In this document: in pieces, positions 44,922-54,266 of the stretch | Numbering within the stretch: the stretch's first letter is position 1 | Layout of the letters: each line of letters opens with the position of its first letter | Source: Cercospora beticola | Lineage: Eukaryota > Ascomycota > Dothideomycetes > Mycosphaerellales > Mycosphaerellaceae | Assembly: GCF_033473495.1 (NCBI RefSeq) | Contig: NC_088939.1 | Coordinates: 4,836,001 to 4,900,000, forward strand | Length of the DNA: 64,000 bases | Reading direction: 5' to 3' | Position numbers and translations under genes: made by a program | Notes under the pieces: model-generated | The model's database searches: none | Told to the model about the DNA's origin: nothing | What the model saw: the letters and a program-made list of their open reading frames with translations, nothing else

Positions 44922-46130
44922 TTAAGTTGCCGTGTCGATGGACTTGCCGACAAGCTTCGCAATATCTGCAAGGAATGGGTCGGCTGCGGCCTCACGCTTG
45001 CCAACAGCCTTGTCGATACCCATTCCAACCACCTTCGCAATATCCGCAAGGAAAGGATCAGCCGCAGCATCGCGCTTGGTAGCCTTGTCGATACCCATTC
45101 CGATCAGCTTCCCAATGTCTGCCAGGAAAGGCTCGGCCTCAGCATTACGCTTCGTAGCCAAGCCGAGAAGATTGTTCAAATCCCGCTGCCATCGTTCCTT
45201 TCCTCCGCGGTAGCCGCCCGAGTAAATGGGAGCGTCTGCTGGTGGGTGTTGAAATTGAAAGCCTTCGGGGACGGGGACGGGGACTGGGGGAAACCCATTC
45301 CGCAACACCGCTTCTCTCTGCTGCAGCTGAAATGGCCCTCGTCGGTTGTACACAACATCCTCGAAGTTCTTGTCGTAAACGACCTTTGGCTGGTTGTCGA
45401 AGAATGCGTTCGCCTCTCTCTGCTGGAGAGGTTTCCCTCTGACGTTTCGGAGTCTCAAGTACTCCTGGAGATTGAAATTCGGATCGTGAACGACCTTTGG
45501 CATGGTGTCGACGAAGGGATTTGCTGATCTCTTCTTTCCGAAGGTTCCTGTGTTGCCAAAGTTGGGATTTACCGAGGTGTCCGGGAGACCCAAGAAGTCT
45601 TCCAGACCCCAGGGCTCGAGATTTCGCTGGTAGATCTCGGGATACAGCCTACGAGCTTCCTCTATCGCTCCCTCGATACCGCCGGGATGTGGGATGACCT
45701 TTGGCATGTTGTCGACGAATGCATTCCGCTTCTCTTCACTGGGATAGAGATTAGGGTACAGCTTCTTGTACTCCCTCAACCGAACATCAATGGGACGCGT
45801 ATCGGGAATGACTTTTGGCTGGTTGTCGATGAATGCTTCTCGCTTTGCGTTGCCGCTGGCTTGCAGGTAGAGCTGCTCACGCACCCGAGCTAGTTGTTCG
45901 GCTGTCCCGACTTGGGCTTCTCCGAAGAATGCTGGCCATGCATCTCTCTTGGCAGGCCCAGTTCGTCCCACAAAATCTTTGGGGTCTGCGTAATATGCTG
46001 GATTGCCAGTATAAGGCAAGATGCCGAAGCTTGGGTTGTTGAAGAGTTTGTTATTTTGTGATGGCGCTGCTTGGGCACCGGTGGCGGAGAGGGCAGCCAC
46101 CAGGGCTGCTGTTTCTGCGATGTACTTCAT
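44922..46130 (-). CDS. Secreted kexin-processed multi-peptide precursor
   Basis: Intronless, 402 residues from the ATG at 46130. Residues 1-22 are a signal peptide ending ATGAQAAP. KR pairs lie at 61, 96, 134, 200, 327, 352 and 378. They release two peptide families. Family A (sites 96, 134, 200, and QR at 237) shares F-[IVF]-D-[NT]-[QM]-P-K-V-[IV]. Family B (sites 327, 352, 378) shares PFLADI[GA]K[LV][IV]G with ID[KT]A, in units of 19-20 residues after trimming. Every KR is followed by X-Ala dipeptides (EA, NA, DA, SA, AA), as in yeast alpha-factor, which Ste13-type peptidases remove. Spacers between family A units share R-E-Y/A-x-x-LYP. Such kexin-processed repeat (KEP) precursors are known in fungi as pheromones or cyclised RiPPs. 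No UstY-like (DUF3328) gene is nearby, so linear peptides are likelier. Confidence 0.85.
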   Translation of the reverse strand: MKYIAETAALVAALSATGAQAAPSQNNKLFNNPSFGILPYTGNPAYYADPKDFVGRTGPAKRDAWPAFFGEAQVGTAEQLARVREQLYLQASGNAKREAFIDNQPKVIPDTRPIDVRLREYKKLYPNLYPSEEKRNAFVDNMPKVIPHPGGIEGAIEEARRLYPEIYQRNLEPWGLEDFLGLPDTSVNPNFGNTGTFGKKRSANPFVDTMPKVVHDPNFNLQEYLRLRNVRGKPLQQREANAFFDNQPKVVYDKNFEDVVYNRRGPFQLQQREAVLRNGFPPVPVPVPEGFQFQHPPADAPIYSGGYRGGKERWQRDLNNLLGLATKRNAEAEPFLADIGKLIGMGIDKATKRDAAADPFLADIAKVVGMGIDKAVGKREAAADPFLADIAKLVGKSIDTAT

Positions 46131-47275
46131 GCTGGATTGACTTGTGTATGCTTGAGTTGTGTTGCTGCCAGCAGCTATTGATAAGGAAAAGAAGAAGTCA
46201 AGTGGATTGAGTGTTGGAGAAGAGGCAAGGGGAACATGTTGGGCTTATATGCACTCAGGACATTGAGCTCTCGGATCGTACAATCTGTGCCACTTCGGCA
46301 TCGTCGTGTACCAACCGTGCTGGGTCTGGTTCGGTCTTTCGAGCCGGCATCAAGCACGCGAGTGAATGCCAAGTCTCCGGCGTTGATGGACCACGCCGGG
46401 CCAAAGTTCAGTACTATTGATTCAGGATTGAGCAGCGACGGTATTCCCCAAGACTTCTCTCAGCTCATTGGAACTGAAGGGCTATTCTTTCAACTTCACT
46501 GCTCATTTCACTCTCTCTGCTTACCTGCTCTGTTTTCCGGAATTCCCGCTCATAAATTTCCAGGATATGATTCATCGAATGTGATATCTGACGACTTCGC
46601 CAAGACCTCTTTTGCATTATCTCACCACCTAAGAAACGCCGAAGCAGTGAAGTAAGCGAAACCAAGAAATATCTCTTGTCTATAGTATTACACCACTGTG
46701 ATACGGCAACATTTGTTGGGAGGGAGGGGCCTATAGCGGGCGTGAAAATTCTGCCAAGACAAAAATGTGTGGAGATGAATTCGCCGGGGTATGGAAGCCG
46801 GAGAGTTGGGGTATATATACAGTCGGTACGTTGACGACATCTTGTTTACTGATCATTGAAGGACTGTTTAGTGAACTTGAGAAGTCGGATTCGCCGCTTT
46901 GCTCTTGGGGAGGTTGTGTGGGTGAGGTGAGGTAAAATGACAGAAGGGGAGTTTGAAGAGATGCGTGTGGCTGACAATGAGCGACGGAGGCATGAAATCA
47001 GGGAGGACATTGCATTGTGATGCGATTGATCTGAGAAGACGAAATGATGGATGCCTGGCAGAGATGTAGGTGAGTTTGTGGAAGACGCTGATTGAGTATT
47101 AGACACGAGACTTCTCTTTTTGTCTCTTCTGGTTCGCCGCAAGACCTACTACTGTATAGCCGATCCTCTCTGCATGTTACTCCAAACTCCGAGTCAACGT
47201 CATCCCATCGAATTGGCTTCATTACAGCTTCAAGTCAATGTGATCTTGACTAGAACCTCGCTCGCTTCATCCCAT
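46131..47275. other. Intergenic: KEP promoter and VWA 3' flank
   Basis: The left 150 bp is pyrimidine-rich on the minus strand, upstream of the peptide precursor. GTATATATAC at about 46810-46819 is a second TATA-like site. About 125 bp to its right an ATG at 46937 opens a 27-codon charged frame ending at 47020. I do not claim it as a gene. Confidence 0.4.
46241..46252 (-). promoter_or_regulatory. TATA box of the peptide precursor gene
   Basis: On the minus strand the site reads GCATATAAGCCC, about 115 bp upstream of the ATG at 46130. A CT-rich leader follows it (CCCCTTGCCTCTTCTCC). This is a conventional strong fungal promoter layout. Confidence 0.55.
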
Positions 47276-50200
47276 TTACTGCGTTGGCAAATATCCCTTC
47301 GCCCTCTCGACGAACTCGTCCACACTCTCCTTACCCGTAACATTTCCTGCCAACCAAGCCCGCGCCTTCTGTATAACCATCTCCCACACATCCTTCTTGT
47401 CCTTCAACACAGTCTCGAAGTACGCCACAACCAGCGCCGTGGTTGCCACATCTCGATCAACTGTGCCAAACCCTTGCAGGACCTTGTCACCATCCTCAAT
47501 GGCAATGAGATCCAACAGCTCATCGCTATACTTCCATGATCCGGAGAACGTCTGCAAATCGATGAGGTCGTGAAGTGCAGATCCACTTCCGCTACTCTTT
47601 GCACGCTTTTGGTCCCGCTTCAGTACCTTCTCCGCCATATTGCCCAAAACTGATTTACGGTCACGAGGTTTCAAAAGCATCCTTCTCTTCGAAGTAGTAA
47701 CAGATTCATCACTTGCAGGAGGAACAGACTTGCAGGTTCGGACTTTATCGTTTTCGTCCATTAAAGCGAAACCCATATCTTCGTCGGATTCTTCTGCTTC
47801 TTCTTTTGCTTCATCCTCGTCCGCCAACGGCATGGAAGATCCAAAAGCTGCGTATGCAGGGGCCGAAGGCATTGGCGGGGGAGGTGGAAGAGGTGCATTG
47901 CCGAAGAGTCCTCCAGAGGGAGCTTGAGATGCATTCGTGCTGAAGAGTCCCCCTGAAGAAGCTCGAGAGGCGCTTGTGCGACCGAACAAGCCTCCCGAGG
48001 GTGCTTGAGATGCGCTCCTACCGGAAAGTGGTCCCGGGGGAGGTTGAGAGGGGCTCGTGCTGCCGAACAGTCCTCCCCAGGTACCGCCACCGCCAAACGC
48101 ATTGCCAAATAACCCTCCCGCTGGAGCTTGGCTGCGAGCGCGAGTCGCAGGAGCGGATTGCTGCTGAGACATTTGCATCTGCATGCCCTGCTGCTGCAGG
48201 AGTGCGCTGCCACCGCCCCAAGAACCAGATGGCGCTGGCGAAGGAGCAGCTCTTCTCGCAGCCATGGATGCTAGTTGTTTCCTCATAGGCTTGAGCGATG
48301 GTGGATGTCGTTCTGGTCCCTCATTCTGCTGTTCCTCGGAAGTATCTGTCTGGACTGCCACGAAAGAGGTCCACTTGCTGGCGACCTGGAAAGTCTCGCC
48401 AAGACGGACAGCTTCTCGTTCCACAATCTCGTCGAAGCGACTTGCGTATTGCTCCTTGACCAAGGTCTGCTCGGCGTCTTTGAGCTTAGCGGCATGGAGC
48501 CAGCCTCGGCCTTCTTCTAATTCTTGAATCGCTTTGCGAGCTGCCATTTGGTGAATGTTGACACCCTGTGTCCTCCCGGAAATTGGTATCTCGAGTTCGA
48601 GCGGTCCTCCTTTGGCAGTAATGGCGCGTAACGTAACAGACTTGACTTCTTTATGTGCGGATATCTCGTCCATGAGGATGTAGACGGTACTGCGGTTGAA
48701 AGGAAACAATGGTGGGATCTTTGACGGAGTCTGCAACAGCTTCGGTGTGTCGACGGAAGGGAGGTGGGCATAGCGATTTTTGGGCGTTGGTGCCTCGTCC
48801 ACATTTACAGAGGTATCGAAGAAGGACTTGACTTTCGGTGGCTCGGTCGTTTCCGGCTCTGTAACTGTGATCTTGAGGCATTCTTGGACCTTTTCGATGA
48901 TCTCAAAGTCGTCATCATCTTCTTGCTCATAGTTGACCTCCAGCTTGTAGTCCTTTGTGTGAGCGTACAGGGCGCCTTTCAGCATGCGCATGACTTTCTG
49001 ATCGGTATCCTCGTTTTGAGTGACGAACTGCGCAAAGCCATTTCCTGCACGAGCAAGTCCTTCAACTAGAGTATGCGAGACATCTTCGCCAATGCCAAGG
49101 GTGAAGATGCGAGCATCAGCTCCACTCTCAACTTCTTGGTTAATGCACTCGAAGACCTGCTCCTCGCCCCAGATCTGCCCGTCCGTGAGCACAAGCATCT
49201 CGAAAGGCATGTCTTTCAAGCGCCTCTTGAAGGCAGCTTTGATCGGCTCCAGCAATTCTGTGCCTCCGTACTGAGCATCGAAGCCAGTGACGAATTCCAT
49301 GGCGCGATTGACATTGTCTTCGTTGTACGCCTGAGAAGTCTCCCACAGAAATTCGAATCTGTTTCCGAACGCACAAATGTTGAAGCGCACGCCGATTGGT
49401 AGGGACTTCAGAAACACCTTCAGCGCCTTTACCAAAGAGGCATTCTTTGACCCGCTCATACTTCCAGACTGATCCGCAATGAAGACGATCTCCGGATATG
49501 ATGGATCGAGGACGAACTTAGGTACCATTGTTGCCATGATGGCCCTCTGGTTCGGGATCGAGGGATGCACCTCCAGGATTGCCTGAGGCCGACTTAAGTC
49601 ATCAATGACAACCTGAAGTATGAAATCGGTGCCAAGCTCGGTGGATCCCTGGGTCAGCGTTGCAGACGCTTGCGCTGGTGAGTATGGCTTTGTGCCGCCG
49701 TCGCTGTTCGTGAGTGAAATCTCGCCCATGGTCACGGAAATAGGATGGCCGGGCGATTGCACTTTGCGGAGGGCAGACTTTTCACCCATGTCAATGTCTA
49801 CCGTGATCTTCATGCTCGTGGCGGTGACGTTTGAAGAAAGCACTGTTCCGGGATAGTTGCCATATCTTGGTGCGATGGAGGTTGGTAGTGTGTAGCGTAG
49901 TCCATCGATAGCTGCGTCATGCTTCAGCTCTCCGCAGTAGGTAATGTCAACCAGAAGTTCTGTTTGCGCAGGGACGTTTCCGAGTGTGACTCCAAAGACG
50001 CCTGCAGGTAGAGACTCGATTAGGCCGGCAGTCTCGCCGCGATCAACTGCGTCCTGATAGGTCTTCTTGGCATCATCTTTCTGCTTGACCACACCGGTCA
50101 AGACCTTGTCGGCGTAAGTGATTGTGTATCCAGAGACCGTGACTCCATCGTAGAGTGGGAATGTGTATCGGAGCTGTGGTACTGCTTCTGTTGTTTTGTA

Positions 50201-50341
50201 CGTCTGTCGGAGTTGTGTTGAGAATGAAACCGGGCTGACGATGGTATGGGATTCCAGACTGAGGGGTGACAGGTATGTTCGATGATAGTTCGTAACGAAA
50301 TACACACCACAGATGTGGTCACCGACTCGAAATCCTGACAT
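47276..50341 (-). CDS. VIT and VWA domain protein with GLFG repeats
   Basis: Intronless, 1021 residues from the ATG at 50341. The VIT domain spans about residues 20-150 (YTFPLYDGVTVSGY, then AGLIESLPAGVFGVTLGNV). The VWA domain follows at about 280-450 with an intact metal site: DQSGS near residue 287, the Thr of GGTEL and the Asp of LVLTDGQ. A C-terminal helical part (DLIDLQTFSGSWKY...) is conserved in this family. Between them, about 740-830, is a disordered Gly/Pro/Ser stretch with five GGLF(G/S) units, several preceded by SQAPS. The VIT-VWA pairing is also found in inter-alpha-trypsin inhibitor heavy chains and PARP4, but there is no signal peptide, so this protein is probably intracellular. 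Exact role unknown. Confidence 0.85.
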   Translation of the reverse strand: MSGFRVGDHICGVYFVTNYHRTYLSPLSLESHTIVSPVSFSTQLRQTYKTTEAVPQLRYTFPLYDGVTVSGYTITYADKVLTGVVKQKDDAKKTYQDAVDRGETAGLIESLPAGVFGVTLGNVPAQTELLVDITYCGELKHDAAIDGLRYTLPTSIAPRYGNYPGTVLSSNVTATSMKITVDIDMGEKSALRKVQSPGHPISVTMGEISLTNSDGGTKPYSPAQASATLTQGSTELGTDFILQVVIDDLSRPQAILEVHPSIPNQRAIMATMVPKFVLDPSYPEIVFIADQSGSMSGSKNASLVKALKVFLKSLPIGVRFNICAFGNRFEFLWETSQAYNEDNVNRAMEFVTGFDAQYGGTELLEPIKAAFKRRLKDMPFEMLVLTDGQIWGEEQVFECINQEVESGADARIFTLGIGEDVSHTLVEGLARAGNGFAQFVTQNEDTDQKVMRMLKGALYAHTKDYKLEVNYEQEDDDDFEIIEKVQECLKITVTEPETTEPPKVKSFFDTSVNVDEAPTPKNRYAHLPSVDTPKLLQTPSKIPPLFPFNRSTVYILMDEISAHKEVKSVTLRAITAKGGPLELEIPISGRTQGVNIHQMAARKAIQELEEGRGWLHAAKLKDAEQTLVKEQYASRFDEIVEREAVRLGETFQVASKWTSFVAVQTDTSEEQQNEGPERHPPSLKPMRKQLASMAARRAAPSPAPSGSWGGGSALLQQQGMQMQMSQQQSAPATRARSQAPAGGLFGNAFGGGGTWGGLFGSTSPSQPPPGPLSGRSASQAPSGGLFGRTSASRASSGGLFSTNASQAPSGGLFGNAPLPPPPPMPSAPAYAAFGSSMPLADEDEAKEEAEESDEDMGFALMDENDKVRTCKSVPPASDESVTTSKRRMLLKPRDRKSVLGNMAEKVLKRDQKRAKSSGSGSALHDLIDLQTFSGSWKYSDELLDLIAIEDGDKVLQGFGTVDRDVATTALVVAYFETVLKDKKDVWEMVIQKARAWLAGNVTGKESVDEFVERAKGYLPTQ

Positions 50342-50481
50342 GTTCAGGCGCGGCCTCCTCGCGGACTGCTTTGTTCGCGCCAGATTCTCGCGTGTCGATG
50401 GGATCCCGAGGTGTTCTGGATTTGCTGATGCTGTGCTGTGTTGTCAATCGGGTCTTTTAAACGAAAATGAGAGATGGAACA

Positions 50482-50818
50482 ATGAAAGCATTTATGTTTG
50501 CTGGAGCTGTAGTTGCCTGCATGCTCGGCAGCTGCCTTGTGCATCGTGGCGCCGCCGCCCCCTCAGCAGCGCCCAATGGTGGCACACTTGACCTACCTCC
50601 ACGTGCGGTGACTCCCTTTCAGGTGCGCCGGCATCCGAGTTTGTGTGCAATGAGGACTGTCTTGATTGCTCGTTTCGCGTGCTGTGACGGCGACCTGCAT
50701 TGTCGCGTGGCGTGACTCAGAATTGGAGGAGTGCCTGGAGCAGGCAGGATGGGTGCCTGAGGCTCCAGTCCTGTGCGAGATGTCTCTCTTGCCAATATTC
50801 TGCCCGAAACAATGCTGA
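50482..50818 (+). CDS. Candidate small secreted cysteine-rich protein
   Basis: Proposed exons 50482-50602 and 50721-50818 give 72 residues. The first encodes a signal peptide (MKAFMFAGAVVACMLGSCLV) and a short proline-rich pro-segment. The second gives four Cys and ends FCPKQC-stop. The donor used is CAC/GTGCGG and the acceptor GACTCAG. Other splice patterns are possible, and the unspliced frame ends at 50715 with a different Cys-rich tail. The start is only 141 bp from the divergent VWA start, so the promoter would be shared. The signal peptide and Cys content fit an effector-like protein, but transcript evidence is needed to accept the gene. Confidence 0.35.
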
Positions 50819-52688
50819 ATACTATGCGTCCTCGGATTTCATGTCAATAGATCAGTATAAGCTGGAGTAGCCTATGCTGGGTCCGACCGATGAGCAGCCA
50901 GCGGGATCGATTGACTGTCGTCCCACGAGCTTCGAATCGCCTTGTGATTCTGCTGTGCACGAGACAACGTGTGTATCACCGCGTATTGCCTCCAGGTGCG
51001 AGTGGGAGACATTGGGGGGATATGAAGGGCAAGCGTGATGTTGAGAGCGGTGCATGGAGCAATCACCTTGGGGCTATTTGTCTCGCTGCGGTCAGCTATC
51101 GCGGTCCACATGGCGCATACACGATAAGGGAACCATGTCGAGACCAGTGTGATGGTTGGGAGATAACAGAGATACACCTCGAATATATGTATCTCGAACC
51201 TGCGCTGTGCTGACTGCAGTTCGGTGTATCTTCTTGCTTCCATCGCCGCAGGAGTCAACCACCTGCACGACTGCTCCTGCTTCTGCTGTACTCTTACCCG
51301 GTGGAAATGCCGACGACAACATCGCGATCCGAGCACGCAAGGCAGGACGATTATACTGCATCCGTCGTGGCAGCGGAGCGTCGAAGACTCATCATGGCCT
51401 CACCACGGCCTCGCATTCCGACCACGCAGCTCACCGATGGCGAGACGGCTTGCGTGATGGCCGGCCTCGGCGTGGTCGTCAACCTTAATGAAAGTCCATT
51501 TTCGGCCTCCCGAGGGAACACGTTCGCTGTGCAGTGTCTCAAAGAGGCAGCAGTATACGGCGGGAATGAGGCTGAAAGAACACGTTCGACGGGCGAAATC
51601 TCGCATCATCGTTAGCACATGAAAGGCACCGGAGTGTGGCCCTGCCAGCGCTATTTCCAGGTCCACGTGCTGGAAATTTCTGCCCATCACCGCTGGCTGC
51701 CCTTGCTTGGCACGCCGACCCAGGCCGCTCTGGATCTCTGACTTCAGCGTTGCGTGTGGATTCCGTGACAAAACTGCCGCCCTCCATGGACTGCATTGCC
51801 GCATCCGGTTTCGCGCCTGACGTGCGAACACGCAAGACTGCTCGCACGCTGCCAGCCTGGTAGAGCCATTCCAGTGCCCGTGTGGAAAAGGGCTTGTGAA
51901 GGGCCTGTACACAGCGAGCAGAGAGTGCAGAAAAGCTCAGCAAAGCAGGCCCAGGATGGCAGCTCGAGCGCCGCAAAACTTCATGCGAGCTTGACACAAG
52001 CTCAGCTGAGCAAAGAACCTAGCGTGTTGATCATGCGTAGTTTGCGATAAGAAAGCTGCTGACACAGCAGCTCGAAAGTGGTATCCCCAGGATCTTGGTC
52101 GTTTTGCTGTGGCGTCGGCGTTGGCGTGCGAGGCGCCAGCCATCCAATCACGCCACGATCGCAAGAGGAACTTGTGGGGCCTCTCTTCACCCTCCCCCAG
52201 ACCAAATTCGGTATCAAAGTCCATCTTATGTTGAGTCCTTGCACAGAGAATGGCGACGAACAGACATGACACGGGCTTGACTCAAAATTTTCTCACCAAC
52301 TTACGGTCAACGCCCTGCGCAAGTATAAGAGTATTCCCATCTCATTCCGTGCACCGTTTCATCAGATCCTCGCATTTGCATTCCCTCAGGCGTTCATCAT
52401 TTATCAGCATCTCATCTCAGCGTCCAGCACGTCACCGTCGCTACCAGGTCACAAGAGAAGATCATTCCCACCAAAGAAGCAGTTCAAGACGACTTTGCAG
52501 CGGAACAGGCGATCAGCTCACGCCTTACGCCCTTCGGTCCCCCAAAAACAACACCAGGCCCCGCACTTTCCACGAAGCCGAGGCGCTCATTGGTCGATAC
52601 GAGTGATAGTCACCGCGGTCACCGCGTGCTTTGTAACGTTGAGCGAAGGAGTCATTGGTCAGGCGACACCGGACCGGCAACCTCCAGA
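50819..52688. other. Intergenic, no recognised gene
   Basis: 1.9 kb upstream of the first arrestin. Overlapping frames at 51400-51912 and 51539-51997 (minus) lack any domain. The right end (52330-52680) is likely leader sequence. Confidence 0.4.
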
Positions 52689-54266
52689 ATGGTAGATATG
52701 TCTGCCATTCGACACACCGTCAATGACGATGCAGCAAACATGGAGACACTGCGAAAACTATCGGGCTTTGGCCAAAAGGTCAACATTGATATCAAGATCA
52801 ACAACCCACGAGCGACATATACTACTCTGGACCGCATAGAGGGCACCGTCTCCATTCTCGCACCAACGGATATCAACTTCGATGAGATTGACATCGAGTT
52901 CATTGGCACCTCAAAGACATTTGTCGAGCGCATGACAGCAGCAGCGGCAGTGTCTGGTCGATCAGAGGCATTCCACCAATTTTTAAAGCTACAGGACCGC
53001 TCGGTGCAGGATGCATACCCAGCAGGTCAGACCTTGAAGGCTGGCGTCTTGTACACATTCCCTTTCCTCTTCGTCATTCCTGAACAACTCCTTCCAAAGG
53101 TCTGCGGGCACAAGTGCAAGTCGATGTGCGTTCGTGAGGCACACCTTCAGCTTCCTCCGACTTTCGGTGACCACGATCGCGAGGATGGCATGGACGAGAA
53201 GGCCCTTGACGACTTCGTGCCAGAGATGGCCAGCACTCGCTATGGCGTCCACGTTAGAATCTGCAGAGTCAGGAGAGGAGAAGATGACGAGGTAATTCGC
53301 AGCAATATTGCCAACAAGGCTAGGCGAGTGCGCGTCATTCCAGCAACCGAGGAGCAGCCACCACTCGACATCGACACCGACGACAAGGAGTACTGCATCC
53401 GCCGAGAGAGAGTCATCAGGAAGGGCGTCCTACAAGCCAAGGCCGGTACACTGGTCATGGAGGCTATCCAGCCTCCAGCCATCCTCATGCGCGCCCGAAG
53501 CAACTCCAGCACACCAGCAATGTCGAGTGCCAGAGTCAGCCTTCGCTTCGACCCCGCCGACAAGCATGCCCTCCCACCTCTCCTTGGCGACATGGGCGCC
53601 AAATTGAAAGTCTGCACCTTCTTCGCCAGCACCGCCCGCTCCGGCTTCCCAGACAAGAAGAAAGCACTCCAAGACCCATCACAAGGCATGCATAGCGAAC
53701 AAATCAGCCTTTCTTCGCGCTGCATGGCAAGCATGACATCCGACAAATGGACTGCCTACGAGTCTGAGAAGGACTCTCACCGCGACTCGGGCTTCTCCAC
53801 CGGCTCTTCCATCCCAGCCCCAAGCAAAGACTACAAAGGCGCTCGATTCTTCGTCACTCACCTCGACGTCCCCATTTCCCTTCCAACGAACAAAGCTTTC
53901 GTCCCTAGCTTCCACTCCTGCCTCATCAGCAGGATGTACCAACTCAAACTCGAACTCCATCTCCAAAACAAGGGTCTCGTCGGCACCATGGACCTCAAAC
54001 TTCCCATCCAAATCTCTTGCACTGAAGGTGACGGCGACTGGAGTCCTCGACGAGGTTCCGTCGTCGAAGGCATGGAGCAATGTTCCGAGGAAGAACTCGT
54101 CGATGGCTTCTTCGATGAGCGCACGATGCAGATTCCGGCTGAGGCGTTCGTTGGACATAGCGATATCCGCCGGGCGAGCCCTCCTGTTACACCACGACAT
54201 GAGTTGCCGCCGAGTTATTCTTTCTTTGCGCCTGCGACGGGTGGGCAGACTGTTCCCGCTTATTAG
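52689..54266 (+). CDS. Arrestin-like (ART family) protein 1
   Basis: Intronless, 525 residues. The frame is open further left but the first ATG is at 52689. The N-terminal arrestin half reads KVNIDIKINNPRATYTTLDR then IEGTVSILAPTDINFDEIDI, with the usual loop of charged residues. A Cys/His-containing insert (CGHKCKSMCVREAHLQLP) follows, and a second beta-rich half ends near residue 470. Near the C-terminus is ELPPSYSF, a PPxY motif for Rsp5/Nedd4-type ubiquitin ligases. Fungal alpha-arrestins recruit the ligase to plasma-membrane transporters and so drive their endocytosis. The cargo cannot be inferred. The neighbour at 55337 is a second, distant arrestin on the same strand. Confidence 0.82.
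   Translation: MVDMSAIRHTVNDDAANMETLRKLSGFGQKVNIDIKINNPRATYTTLDRIEGTVSILAPTDINFDEIDIEFIGTSKTFVERMTAAAAVSGRSEAFHQFLKLQDRSVQDAYPAGQTLKAGVLYTFPFLFVIPEQLLPKVCGHKCKSMCVREAHLQLPPTFGDHDREDGMDEKALDDFVPEMASTRYGVHVRICRVRRGEDDEVIRSNIANKARRVRVIPATEEQPPLDIDTDDKEYCIRRERVIRKGVLQAKAGTLVMEAIQPPAILMRARSNSSTPAMSSARVSLRFDPADKHALPPLLGDMGAKLKVCTFFASTARSGFPDKKKALQDPSQGMHSEQISLSSRCMASMTSDKWTAYESEKDSHRDSGFSTGSSIPAPSKDYKGARFFVTHLDVPISLPTNKAFVPSFHSCLISRMYQLKLELHLQNKGLVGTMDLKLPIQISCTEGDGDWSPRRGSVVEGMEQCSEEELVDGFFDERTMQIPAEAFVGHSDIRRASPPVTPRHELPPSYSFFAPATGGQTVPAY

Noticed and set aside
44922..46130. Dikaritin-type cyclic RiPP precursor (ustiloxin-like)
   Set aside because: The KR-bounded repeats fit, but no UstY-like (DUF3328) oxidase is visible within the window and the cores lack the usual Tyr-containing motif, so a linear peptide precursor is preferred.
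46937..47020. 27-codon ORF downstream of a TATA-like site
   Set aside because: Too short and without signal peptide, domain or conserved context; could be chance.
51400..51997. Overlapping 150-170-codon frames on the minus strand
   Set aside because: Both frames are equally open, neither shows a domain, and the longer candidate lacks protein-like hydrophobic patterning.
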